DNA of 64,000 nt from Pseudomonadota bacterium (lineage in GTDB: Bacteria; Pseudomonadota; Alphaproteobacteria; Rhizobiales; JAKPQE01). A model generated the notes under the pieces. The model searched no databases and had not been told where the DNA came from. It saw nothing but the letters and a program-made list of their open reading frames with translations. A program made the translations under genes and the position numbers. Shown here one piece after another: positions 7,149 through 15,138 of this stretch. Position 1 is the stretch's first letter. The number at the start of each line of letters is the position of its first letter. The stretch lies in NCBI GenBank assembly GCA_029572955.1, contig JAKPQE010000170.1, positions 1 to 64,000 on the forward strand, written 5' to 3'.

Positions 7149-8633
7149 TCAGACCAGACGACAGGCGGCGGCCTCGGGCTCGGCTCCGTAGAAGCCGGCG
7201 TATTCGCCGCTCCGGGTGGCGAGGTCGGCGACGCTGTCGAGAATGAAGTCGACCGTCGCGTCGTCCATCACGAAGCTGAGGTTGAGGCGGACGAAGCCGG
7301 GCTTCTCGCGCTCGTCGCCGGCGAGGATGCGCTCGCGGATGTGGGCCGACCGGCCGTCGTCGATGGCGAGGAGGCGATGGGCGTAAGGGCCGGCGCAGAC
7401 GCAGCCGCCGCGGGTCTGGATGCCGTAGGCATCGCTCAGCATGCGCGTGAAGGTCTGCTGGTGGACGAAGCCGCCGGCGTCGTCGCGCACCCGGAAGGAG
7501 AAGATCGGCAGGCGATCCCTGTGGTGCGGCGCGAGGATGTCGAGGTTGCGGCAATCCTGCCAGCGGGCGAAGGCGCGCCCGGTCAGTTCGCGGTCGCGCC
7601 GGTCGATGAAGTCCTCGCCGACCGCTTCCTTGACGAGGAAGGCGAGGGCGGCGCGGATGTCGCCGAGGATGTTCGGCGTGCCGGCTTCCTCGCGGTCCTC
7701 GATGGTGTCGCTGTAGTCGTGAAAGAGCGAGGAGACGAACTTCACCGTGCCGCCGCCCGGCCAGGACGGCGTGCGCGCTGCAAGGGCGTCGCGGCGGATG
7801 ACGAGCACGCCGGAAGCGCCGGGACCGCCGAGGAACTTGTGCGGCGAGAGGGCGATCGCGTCGATCGAGAGGCCGGGCGCCGGGGCCATGCGGATCGGCA
7901 GATAGGGGCCGCCGCCGGCATAGTCCCAGACGGCGAGGGCGCCGTGCGCCTTCAGCACCGTGGTGACGGCAACGACGTCGCTGACGATGCCGGTGACGTT
8001 CGAGGCGGCCGAAAAGGCGCCGATCTTCAGCGGCGTGTCGCGATGGGCGGCGAGCACGCCGGCGATCATGGCGAGGTCCGGTCCGCCTTCCGGGGCTTCG
8101 GCGATCTCCACGACCTTGGCGCCGCTCTCGCGCCAGGGCAGGAGGTTGGAATGGTGCTCGTAAGGGCCGACGAGGACGAGCGGCGTCTCGCCCCGACGCA
8201 CGGCGACGTCGACGCCGAGGAGATGGACGAGCCGGTTGAGGCCGGCGGTCGCGCCCGAGCCGGCGAAGATCACCGCGTGTTCCGTCGTGGCGCCGCAGCC
8301 GCGCGCCACCACCTTGCGCGCCTCTTCGCGAAGGCGCGTGGTGCGCGCGCCGCAGAACGAGGATTCGGTGTGGCTGTTGGCGTAGGTCGGCAGCACCTCG
8401 TCGAGAATGAAGGCCTCGACCTGGCGCAGGGCACGGCCGGAAGCGACATAGTCGGCATAGACGAGCTTTCGCGCGCCGAACGGCCCGTCGACCATGACGT
8501 TGCCACCGACGAGGCCGCCGCGCAGGGCGGCCAGCACATCGCCTTCGGCAAGCTGCTCGGAAAACCGCCGGTACGGGTTCGGCTCGAGGCCGGAGCCGCC
8601 GCGCCGATCGGTCGTTTCGCAATCCTGAGGCAT
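7149..8633 (-). CDS. Class V aminotransferase, cysteine desulfurase/selenocysteine lyase-like
   Basis: This 494-residue enzyme has the fold type I PLP layout of the NifS/CsdA family. Visible marks are Y-A-N-S-H-T-E-S-S near the N-terminus, G-S-G-A-T-A-G-L-N-R for phosphate binding, E-H-H-S-N-L-L-P-W, D-Y-A-G-G-G-P-Y, the PLP-lysine motif S-P-H-K-F-L-G-G-P-G, and a late G-G-C-V-C-A-G-P-Y. The cysteines in the last motif sit where desulfurases keep their catalytic cysteine loop. It is longer than housekeeping IscS (about 400) because of a C-terminal extension. It is divergent from an Lrp regulator. Supplying sulfur to the Fe-S-rich neighbours is plausible but unproven; another aminotransfer or lyase reaction is possible. 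Confidence 0.8.
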   Translation of the reverse strand: MPQDCETTDRRGGSGLEPNPYRRFSEQLAEGDVLAALRGGLVGGNVMVDGPFGARKLVYADYVASGRALRQVEAFILDEVLPTYANSHTESSFCGARTTRLREEARKVVARGCGATTEHAVIFAGSGATAGLNRLVHLLGVDVAVRRGETPLVLVGPYEHHSNLLPWRESGAKVVEIAEAPEGGPDLAMIAGVLAAHRDTPLKIGAFSAASNVTGIVSDVVAVTTVLKAHGALAVWDYAGGGPYLPIRMAPAPGLSIDAIALSPHKFLGGPGASGVLVIRRDALAARTPSWPGGGTVKFVSSLFHDYSDTIEDREEAGTPNILGDIRAALAFLVKEAVGEDFIDRRDRELTGRAFARWQDCRNLDILAPHHRDRLPIFSFRVRDDAGGFVHQQTFTRMLSDAYGIQTRGGCVCAGPYAHRLLAIDDGRSAHIRERILAGDEREKPGFVRLNLSFVMDDATVDFILDSVADLATRSGEYAGFYGAEPEAAACRLV

Positions 8634-8746
8634 GATTTCCGTCCTGCCGCCGTCACTCTCTGCAAGCCAGTATCGACGGGCCGGATTGCGATTTCATCGC
8701 CTATTTCATATGCTGATCTGGTCAAAATGCTATCAAATGAACGAAT

Positions 8747-9229
8747 ATGCCGCGCAAACTCGACCGTATCGATCTGAAGATTCTCGACCTCCTGCAGCAG
8801 GATTCCTCGCTGTCACAGCGCCAGCTCGCCGAACGCATCGGCCTGTCGCAGAACGTCTGCTGGCGCCGGCTCAACCGGCTCGCCGACGAGGGGGTGCTGA
8901 AAGGGCAGTCGGCGCGCATCGACCGGACCGCGCTCGGCCTCGACCTCGTCGTCTTCGTGCTGATCCGCACGCGGCACCACTCGAAAGCCTGGCTCGAGCA
9001 GTTCCGGGCGCATGTGGAATCGATCCCGGAGATCACCGACTTCTACCGGATCGGCGGCGACTGGGACTATCTCATCCGGGTCGTGACCGAGAACATGGCC
9101 GGCTACGACGCGGTCTATCAGCGGCTGGTTTCCGAGGTCGAGCTCGAGGCGGTCACCGGTCTCTTCACGATGGAGGGGATCCTCGAGAACCGGCCGGTCG
9201 ACCTGCGTCGCGTGCTTCGCGCCGAGTGA
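8747..9229 (+). CDS. Lrp/AsnC-family transcriptional regulator
   Basis: The 160-residue protein has the standard Lrp arrangement: an N-terminal winged helix-turn-helix (about 5-60, D-R-I-D-L-K-I-L-D-L-L-Q and L-A-E-R-I-G-L-S-Q-N-V-C-W-R-R-L-N-R-L) and a C-terminal RAM/AsnC effector domain (about 65-150, with G-D-W-D-Y-L-I-R). Family members respond to amino acids. It is divergent from the class V aminotransferase across a 113-base AT-rich gap, the usual placement for a regulator controlling an amino-acid enzyme, so it most likely regulates that gene and itself. Confidence 0.9.
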   Translation: MPRKLDRIDLKILDLLQQDSSLSQRQLAERIGLSQNVCWRRLNRLADEGVLKGQSARIDRTALGLDLVVFVLIRTRHHSKAWLEQFRAHVESIPEITDFYRIGGDWDYLIRVVTENMAGYDAVYQRLVSEVELEAVTGLFTMEGILENRPVDLRRVLRAE

Positions 9230-9231
9230 CG

Positions 9232-9261
9232 AAAAAGCCCCGGAGCGGAGCGCCCCGGGGC
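9232..9261 (-). terminator. Intrinsic terminator of the Mbx-like operon
   Basis: Read on the minus strand, GCCCCGG (9261-9255) pairs with CCGGGGC (9243-9237) around an 11-base loop and is followed immediately by TTTTT (9236-9232). This is a proper Rho-independent terminator placed 70 bases after the ferritin-like gene that ends the long minus-strand operon, and it abuts the stop of the converging Lrp gene. Confidence 0.8.
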
Positions 9262-9330
9262 AGGTGCACTGTCGCCCGTCGAGGCGACGTGATGGGGCGG
9301 GCTCGCCCGCCAGGGTGGCGTTGCGGCAGC

Positions 9331-9849
9331 TCAGACGCCGCCGGAATGGATGATCTCGTAATAGGTCTTCTCGAGTTCGCCCTTGTGGCGCAGTTCCTCG
9401 TCGGCGAGGAAGCGGAAGAGGTCGCGCAGCGGCCCGTCCGGCGTCGTCTCGGCAAGGGCCGAATACTGCTTGTAGGCGGCGTCCTCGCGGCCCATGGCGT
9501 ATTGCAGGATCGCCTGGTCGTCCGGATTGTCGTCGAGCTTCGGCATCTGCACGAAATCGGCGAACTTGTGGTCCTCCGGCGGGGTGGCGATGAGGTCCTT
9601 GAGGTGGGCGACCGTGTCGGGATGGTCGCGCACGCCGGTGAAGAGGTCGTAGTGGCGCTGCTCCTCCTCGGCGAGTTCCTCGACGAGGGCGCGCATCGGC
9701 TTCGACACCTTCGGGGCGAGCGCCGCATAGAAGGTGCGCGCCGTGTCCTCGAAACCGATCGCGGTGTTCAGCACCTCTTCGAGCGTCTTTGCCGAGGCGA
9801 GGGCGGCATGGGCACCCGAATGGCCTTCGGTCTTCTCGGTGTCGGTCAT
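9331..9849 (-). CDS. Ferritin-like (rubrerythrin-type) diiron protein
   Basis: The 172-residue protein is a four-helix ferritin-like domain with diiron ligand candidates E34, E63-x-x-H66, E122 and E152-x-x-H155, the two E-x-x-H pairs expected in rubrerythrin-like and bacterioferritin-like proteins. No rubredoxin C-x-x-C domain is attached. It is the last gene of the Mbx-like operon and its ATG overlaps the stop of the preceding fusion gene by four bases (ATGA), so it is translationally coupled. A role in scavenging peroxide or oxygen, or in holding iron for the oxygen-sensitive Fe-S enzymes, is inferred. Confidence 0.85.
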   Translation of the reverse strand: MTDTEKTEGHSGAHAALASAKTLEEVLNTAIGFEDTARTFYAALAPKVSKPMRALVEELAEEEQRHYDLFTGVRDHPDTVAHLKDLIATPPEDHKFADFVQMPKLDDNPDDQAILQYAMGREDAAYKQYSALAETTPDGPLRDLFRFLADEELRHKGELEKTYYEIIHSGGV

Positions 9850-11678
9850 TCCGCGGCCTCCAGTTTGCTGCTTCCTCCGCCGAGGAAGGTGTCGATGGCA
9901 CTCGCCGTGCGGTGGCCGGCGGCGACGGCATGGATGACGTCCGGGCCCTCGACCATGTCGCCGGCGGCAAACAGCCAGGGAACGGCGGTCGAGCCGTCAC
10001 GGCCGATCTTGATGCGGCCACGTTCCCATTCGAGCGCTTCGGTCACGTCCTTGCCGAGATAGGAGACGTCGGTCGCCTGGCCGATGGCCTCGACGACCAT
10101 GGCGGCCGGATGGAGGATCACGTCGGCCTCGTCGTATTTCGGATGGAAACGGCCTTCCTCGTCGAAGATCGACAGGCAGAGCACGGTTTCGAGGCCCTTG
10201 ATGGCGCCGTTCTCGACGACGATCTGTTTCGGGCCGCGGCCGGTGAAGACCTTGACGCCTTCCTCGCCGCCCTCGATCACCTCTTCCTCGTCGGCGAGCA
10301 TGCGGTCGCGCGCCTCGAGGGCGACGAGCGTGACGTCGACCTTGCCGAAGGTCTTCTTCTGCAGGCGGGCGAGGCTGCGGGCGATGTCGAAGGCGACGTT
10401 GCCGCCGCCGATCACCGCGGCGCTCTCCTTCAGATCGAAGCTCTCGCCGGCGGTGACGCGGGCGAGGAGGTCGACGGCCGAGAAGACGCCCGGCTGGTCG
10501 CTGCCCGGAATGCGGGTCGAGCGGCCCTGGCCGAGGCCGGTCGCGACCACGACGGCGTCGTTGTCGGACCTGAGGGCATCGAAGCCGATGTCGCGGCCGA
10601 TCGCCTTGCCGCATTCGATGGCAACGCCGGCCGCCTCGATGACGGCGATGTCGGCGTCGAGCTTGTCGTAGGGCAGGCGGTATTCGGGAATGCCGTAGCG
10701 CATCATGCCGCCGGGCTTTTCCTTCGATTCGTAGACGGTCACGGCGTGGCCGAGCTTGGCAAGATCGAAGGCGGTCGTGAGGCCGGCCGGGCCGGAACCG
10801 ACGATCGCGACCTTCTTGCCGCTCTTCTTCTTGGCCTTGTCGGCAAGGGCGATCTTCTTGACCTTGGCCGGCGAGACGGCGTCGATGGCGTAGCGCTTCA
10901 GCCAGCGGATGGCGACGGGTTCACCGCGGCGGCCGATCGAGCAGGCGGTCTCGCAGCGATGGGTGCAGACGCGGCCGCAGACCTGCGGGAAGGGATTGGT
11001 GCGGTAGATCTCCTCGACTGCCTTCTCGACATTGCCTTCCCAGATGGCGCGGATGTACTGCGGCGCGTGCATGTTGGTCGGGCAGGCCTCGTGGCACATG
11101 CCGCACTGGATGCAGCGCGAGGCCTCGATGAGGGCGGTGTGGGCGTCGAAGCCGTCGACGATCTCGTCGAAATTGTCGCTGCGCGCCTCGGGCTCGACCT
11201 CGCCCATCGGCTGGCGCTTCAGGTCGAGGAGGTCGGAATCCTCGTTCTTGCCCCAGCCGATCGGATAGCCGAGGCCGTGCATGCCCTTCTCGTCCGGCAG
11301 GATGAAGAAGGTGTTCATCTCGCGGCTGATGTGGATGTATTCGCGCGACAGGGCGATCGAGCCGGTCGGGCAGATGTCGACGCAGAGCGCGCACCAGCAG
11401 CAGCGGCCGTAGTCGATCGCCGGACGGCGCGGCTTGATGCCGTTCTTGTGGTCCTCCGGCAGATCCGGGATGTGGACCATGCTGATCGCTTCGTTGTCGC
11501 AGATCTCCGCGCAGGTGCCGCAGCCGATGCATTTCTCCCAGTCGTTGACATGGAAGCCCCGATAGTTCTCGGCGGCCGGGCGCGGCTCCATCGGCAGGGT
11601 CACGGGCTCGCGGAAAAGGAAGGACAGAGCCTTCAACGGCCTCAGGAAGCTGCCTTTGTTCTTCGGTGTGACGTCCAT
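9846..11678 (-). CDS. NuoI/MbxN-type ferredoxin fused to a GltD/NfnB-like FAD-NAD(P)H module
   Basis: Numbered from the ATG at 11678 (GAGG in front), the 610-residue protein has two [4Fe-4S] sets typical of NuoI/MbxN (C50, C53, C56, C60; and C93 or C94, C96, C99, C103), then a GltD/DPYD-type cluster region (C189, C192, C195, C199 and C234, C238, C242, C246). A flavoprotein follows with G-S-G-P-A-G for FAD at 294-299, P-G-G-M-M-R-Y-G-I-P, the dinucleotide fold G-G-G-N-V-A-F-D-I-A-R and the closing A-A-G-D-M. An upstream TTG at 11732 is possible but lacks a ribosome site. It occupies the place of MbxN in the operon, so it may dock NAD(P)H or ferredoxin electrons directly onto the membrane complex. 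Confidence 0.85.
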   Translation of the reverse strand: MDVTPKNKGSFLRPLKALSFLFREPVTLPMEPRPAAENYRGFHVNDWEKCIGCGTCAEICDNEAISMVHIPDLPEDHKNGIKPRRPAIDYGRCCWCALCVDICPTGSIALSREYIHISREMNTFFILPDEKGMHGLGYPIGWGKNEDSDLLDLKRQPMGEVEPEARSDNFDEIVDGFDAHTALIEASRCIQCGMCHEACPTNMHAPQYIRAIWEGNVEKAVEEIYRTNPFPQVCGRVCTHRCETACSIGRRGEPVAIRWLKRYAIDAVSPAKVKKIALADKAKKKSGKKVAIVGSGPAGLTTAFDLAKLGHAVTVYESKEKPGGMMRYGIPEYRLPYDKLDADIAVIEAAGVAIECGKAIGRDIGFDALRSDNDAVVVATGLGQGRSTRIPGSDQPGVFSAVDLLARVTAGESFDLKESAAVIGGGNVAFDIARSLARLQKKTFGKVDVTLVALEARDRMLADEEEVIEGGEEGVKVFTGRGPKQIVVENGAIKGLETVLCLSIFDEEGRFHPKYDEADVILHPAAMVVEAIGQATDVSYLGKDVTEALEWERGRIKIGRDGSTAVPWLFAAGDMVEGPDVIHAVAAGHRTASAIDTFLGGGSSKLEAAE

Positions 11679-11783
11679 GTTCGGGACCTCGTAGAGCTTG
11701 CGCGGGCGGGTCTTGGTGCCCTTCTGCTCCAAATGTTCGTTTCGTTGTCCGGTCCCGGCGGGTCGGCCCGCCGGGCAGCGGCG

Positions 11784-12926
11784 CTAGCGATCGACCTCAG
11801 GCGGGCAGGCGTCGAGCGAGAACATGATCTGGGCGATGTCCTCGAGGCGGCCGCGGGCGAGCAGCCGTTCGAGCACCTGCACCGCATGCATCTGGGACGG
11901 CCCGCGCACATGCACACGCCAGGGCTTGGCGCCGCCGGTCGAGACGACGAAGAAGCCGAGCTCGCCCTTGGAGGATTCGACCCGGGCGAAGGTATCGCCG
12001 GCCGGGATGTTCCAGGCGAGCGGATTGGGCAGCGGACAGCGCACCGGGCCCTCGATATGGGGCAGCCGGGCGATGACCTGGCGCAGGATCTTGATCGATT
12101 CCAGCACCTCGGCCTTGCGCACCATCATGCGGGCGAGGGCGTCGCCGTCCTTCATCGTCGGCACTTCGAACTCGAGTTCGGGATAGACGAGGTAAGGATC
12201 GTCGCGGCGCACGTCGAAGGGCAGGCCGGAGGCCCGGAGGTTCGGGCCGGTGACGCCCCAGGCGAGCGCCTCCTCGGCGCTGATCGTGCCGGTGCCGGTG
12301 GCGCGGTTGATGACGACGGTGTTCGAGAAGAACAGGTCCTCGAAGTCCGGCAGGCGGCTTTCGAGGTCGTCGAGCAGCGCGGCGAGCCGGTCGAGCAGGC
12401 CCTCGGGCAGGTCGCGGCGGACGCCGCCCGGGGTGATGTACATGTGGTAGATGCGGGCGCCGGTGATCTCCTCGAACAGGTCGAGGAAGAGATCGCGCAT
12501 CGACACGCCCCAGAACATGTTGGTGTAGAAGCCGATCGTCGCGGCGTTGCCGCCGAAGGTGAAGAGATGGGCGCAGATACGCGACATCTCCAGCATCATG
12601 ACGCGGATCCACTGGGCGCGGGCCGGCACCTCGAGACCGCCGAGCTGTTCGACGGCGCGCGAGTAGCACTCCTCCATCGGCACCGGATCGGGCACGCAGA
12701 TGCGCGGCACGAGGGCGACGTTCTGGATCCAGAGCCGCTCCTCCATGATCTTCTCGAAGCCGCGATGCAGGTAGCCGCCGTCGGCGATCGCCTCCTGCAC
12801 CTCGTCGCCCTTGAGACGGACGCGAATGGCGTAGTTGCCCTCGATGCCCGGATGGTTCGGGCCGAAATAGAGCTCGTATTCGTGGCTCGGCGGATGGCTG
12901 ACCGGACGGTAGTTCTCGGGTCTCAT
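11784..12926 (-). CDS. mbxL: NuoD/MbxL-like large subunit (49-kDa type), partial loss of [NiFe] ligands
   Basis: The ATG at 12926 overlaps the NuoC-like stop by four bases; the longer frame upstream lies inside that gene. The 380-residue protein aligns with the complex I 49-kDa/group 4 hydrogenase large subunit: H-x-x-x-E-L-Y-F-G-P-N-H-P near the start, G-Y-L-H-R-G-F-E-K, N-V-x-L-V-P-R-I-C, and a C-terminus D-A-C-P-P-E-V-D-R. In [NiFe] enzymes the two metal pairs are C-x-x-C. Here they read C77-V-P-D80 and C374-P-P-E377, so one cysteine of each pair is replaced by an acidic residue. A [NiFe] site is therefore unlikely, as in MBX and complex I relatives. Confidence 0.88.
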   Translation of the reverse strand: MRPENYRPVSHPPSHEYELYFGPNHPGIEGNYAIRVRLKGDEVQEAIADGGYLHRGFEKIMEERLWIQNVALVPRICVPDPVPMEECYSRAVEQLGGLEVPARAQWIRVMMLEMSRICAHLFTFGGNAATIGFYTNMFWGVSMRDLFLDLFEEITGARIYHMYITPGGVRRDLPEGLLDRLAALLDDLESRLPDFEDLFFSNTVVINRATGTGTISAEEALAWGVTGPNLRASGLPFDVRRDDPYLVYPELEFEVPTMKDGDALARMMVRKAEVLESIKILRQVIARLPHIEGPVRCPLPNPLAWNIPAGDTFARVESSKGELGFFVVSTGGAKPWRVHVRGPSQMHAVQVLERLLARGRLEDIAQIMFSLDACPPEVDR

Positions 12927-13465
12927 TTCTCGACACCTCCGCCCTTGGCCTCGACGTCCTTCAGCCAGTCGGGCTGATAGTCGACCCACTCGTAGGTCTG
13001 GTTGACGTACTCGCGGGTGTTGAACGACTTCAGCATCGGCGGCGGGCCGCCCCAGCTGGTCAGAATGAAGGGCCGGAGATTCGGCGCGCCGACGAAGACG
13101 ACGCCGAACATCTCGTGGATGTCGCGCTCGTAGAAGCCGGCCGGGGTGTGGATGTCGTAGACCGAGACGAAGCGGCCGGGATTGCGCGGAATGGTGATGT
13201 GGGCCGAGGCGAGGGTTTTACGCTCGTAGGACCAGACGTGATAGACGAGCTCGAACTCGTCGGTCTCGGGCCAGTCGACGCAGGAAATCGCCGACAGGTG
13301 GATGAAGCCGAGGCGGCCCTTGAGGAGTTCGAGGAGCGCCGGCAGGCTGTCGCGGGCAACGTCGATGCGCAGCCGCCGCTCGCCCTGCTTGGTCACCTTG
13401 ATGCCGGGGATCTCGTGCTGGATCGTGTCGACGATGGTCGCCGGGGTGCCGGTTTCGACGGTCAT
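12923..13465 (-). CDS. mbxK: NuoC/MbxK-like subunit (30-kDa type)
   Basis: The chosen ATG at 13465 overlaps the NuoB-like stop by four bases (ATGA) and gives 180 residues. The C-terminal half shows the NuoC hallmark P-A-G-F-Y-E-R-D-I-H-E-M-F-G-V-V-F and then N-L-R-P-F-I-L, with an N-terminal alpha/beta domain containing S-C-V-D-W. The protein has no cofactor of its own and links the NuoB- and NuoD-like subunits in the peripheral arm. The stop overlaps the next start, so B, C and D are made in fixed ratio. Confidence 0.9.
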   Translation of the reverse strand: MTVETGTPATIVDTIQHEIPGIKVTKQGERRLRIDVARDSLPALLELLKGRLGFIHLSAISCVDWPETDEFELVYHVWSYERKTLASAHITIPRNPGRFVSVYDIHTPAGFYERDIHEMFGVVFVGAPNLRPFILTSWGGPPPMLKSFNTREYVNQTYEWVDYQPDWLKDVEAKGGGVEK

Positions 13466-14214
13466 GGCCGGCTCCTCTCGTTGCGACCGCGGGCCGGATA
13501 GAGTTCCGGCACCGTGTCGAGGGACCAGGTGGCGCGCTGATCGAGGAGCGCGGTGTGCTCGCCGGTCGTGCCGTTGCCGACATAGCCGTAGTGCTTGGCC
13601 TCGGCGACGACGTCGGTCGGGGTGTGCCAGTCCTGGCCGAAGAGGTTCATCTGGCGGCCGAGATAGGCATCGTAGTTGAGGTAGTAGTCCTGCCAGGCGG
13701 TTGCCTTGCCGGCGTCGATCTTGGCCATCAGGTCGAGGAACACCTGCTGGATGGCCTCGGGGCGCGGCATGCAGCCGGCGATGTAGCTGTCGACCGGAAT
13801 GTACTGGTCGAGGCGTTTCACCGTCGCATAGGAGTTCCAGTACATGCCGCCATTGATGGTGCACGAACCGAAGCCGACGACGTATTTCGGCGCCTGCATC
13901 TGCTCGTAGGAGAGGATGACGCGCTTCAGCGTCTTCACCGACAGGTAGCCGGTGATGAGCAGGAGGTCGGCCTGGCGCGGCGTGACCATCGGCGAGACAC
14001 CGACCCGCTCCATGTCGAAGCGGGAGGTGATGGTCGGCGGCAGCTCGATGGCGCCGCAGCCGGTGCAATAGTGCAGCACGAACAGCGAGCGGGAGCGGCA
14101 GTGATCCGCGAAATTGTCCATCACCTTGCGCAGCAGGCTTTTTTCCTCTGCGTCGGCAACCCGGCAGGTTTCCGGCTGGTCGGTGACGACAGGTACTTTT
14201 TCGGAGCCGGTCAT
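13462..14214 (-). CDS. mbxJ: NuoB/MbxJ-like [4Fe-4S] subunit
   Basis: This 250-residue subunit should carry the terminal (N2-like) [4Fe-4S] cluster. The four ligands are visible as Y-C-T-G-C-G-A-I-E (two cysteines), G-F-G-S-C-T-I-N-G-G and I-A-G-C-M-P-R-P-E. The C-x-x-C-G-x-I-E form at the first site is that of group 4 hydrogenases and MBX; complex I NuoB has adjacent cysteines. The C-terminal 70 residues beyond the conserved core are an extension. AAAGGA lies before the ATG, 19 bases after the NuoH-like gene. Confidence 0.9.
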   Translation of the reverse strand: MTGSEKVPVVTDQPETCRVADAEEKSLLRKVMDNFADHCRSRSLFVLHYCTGCGAIELPPTITSRFDMERVGVSPMVTPRQADLLLITGYLSVKTLKRVILSYEQMQAPKYVVGFGSCTINGGMYWNSYATVKRLDQYIPVDSYIAGCMPRPEAIQQVFLDLMAKIDAGKATAWQDYYLNYDAYLGRQMNLFGQDWHTPTDVVAEAKHYGYVGNGTTGEHTALLDQRATWSLDTVPELYPARGRNERSRP

Positions 14215-14233
14215 GGTTGGTTCCTTTCCCGCC

Positions 14234-15136
14234 TCAATTCACTTTCAGCATCACGAAGGCGAGGCCGACGAGACCGATGGCGGTCGGCCAGCGCCACATC
14301 CAGCGGATGACGTCTTCGGTCTTGTAGCGGCCGAACACGTTGGTGATCGCCACCGAGATGAAGATCACCGCGGCCACCTTCGGCAGGAAGGTCAGCCACA
14401 TCTCGCCGCCGCCGAGGAACATCGTCACGTAGAGCACGCCGACGGTGTAGAACTGGAAGCACTGCATGACGAACAGCGCGCCCATGTACTTGCCGCTCAT
14501 CTCGACCATCGGGCCGGTGGCGATCTCGGCCGGGGCGATATAGAGCTCGAACGGCTCCTTGCCGAGCATGCCGTGCATGGCGATGAGGCCGGCGAAGGCG
14601 AGCAGCGGCATCGTGGTGACGCCCCAGGTCGACACGCCGCCTTCCTGCTGGATGCGCACGACGTCGATGAGGTTCGACGAGCCGTAGTGGATCAGCGCGC
14701 CGGCGATGACGACGACGAACGGCACGTCGTAGGCGAGCATCGAGGTCAGCGCGCGGCTGATGCCGATCGAGCCGTTCGGGTTGGCGCACGAGCCGACGCC
14801 GAGGGCGAGGCCGAGCATCGGCACCATCATGATGTAGACGAGGGTGACGAGATCGCCCTCTGCGGCGAGGCCGTCGAGGCCCGGCACCGGCAGGAAGATC
14901 TCGGCCGTGATGAAGCCGCCGAGCAGCATCATGATCGAGACGTCGTGCATCAGGCCATGGGAGATCTGCGTCTTCTTGGCGTAGAGCTTGACGATGTCGT
15001 AGATCGGCTGGAGCACCGGCGGGCCGACGCGGCGCTCGATCTTGGCGCGCACGCGGCGCGCCATGAGCACGAGCACCAGCCCGAACAGGAAGGCGATCAG
15101 CGGCATCAGGACCAGATCTGCGAAGAGTTCGAGCAT
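14234..15136 (-). CDS. mbxM: NuoH/MbxM-like membrane subunit
   Basis: The ATG at 15136, with GGAAAG eight bases before it, gives 300 residues; the longer frame upstream overlaps the preceding gene. It is a multi-spanning protein (about eight helices) of the complex I subunit 1 family, with R-R-V-G-P-P-V-L-Q-P-I-Y-D-I-V-K-L after the first helix and E-x-x-x-A-P-A-E-I-A-T-G-P-M-V-E-M-S-G in the acidic loop that forms the quinone/E-channel region in complex I. It anchors the peripheral arm to the antiporter-like subunits. Confidence 0.92.
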   Translation of the reverse strand: MLELFADLVLMPLIAFLFGLVLVLMARRVRAKIERRVGPPVLQPIYDIVKLYAKKTQISHGLMHDVSIMMLLGGFITAEIFLPVPGLDGLAAEGDLVTLVYIMMVPMLGLALGVGSCANPNGSIGISRALTSMLAYDVPFVVVIAGALIHYGSSNLIDVVRIQQEGGVSTWGVTTMPLLAFAGLIAMHGMLGKEPFELYIAPAEIATGPMVEMSGKYMGALFVMQCFQFYTVGVLYVTMFLGGGEMWLTFLPKVAAVIFISVAITNVFGRYKTEDVIRWMWRWPTAIGLVGLAFVMLKVN

Positions 15137-15138
15137 GA

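Noticed and set aside
11784-12926. A [NiFe] hydrogenase large subunit
   Set aside because: Only one cysteine of each C-x-x-C pair is present, and no hydrogenase maturation (hyp) genes lie in the window.
9789-12977. A 1062-codon plus-strand frame across the fusion and NuoD-like genes
   Set aside because: Composition is Asp/Ala/Gly/Val-rich without motifs, antisense to clearly conserved Fe-S and flavoprotein genes.
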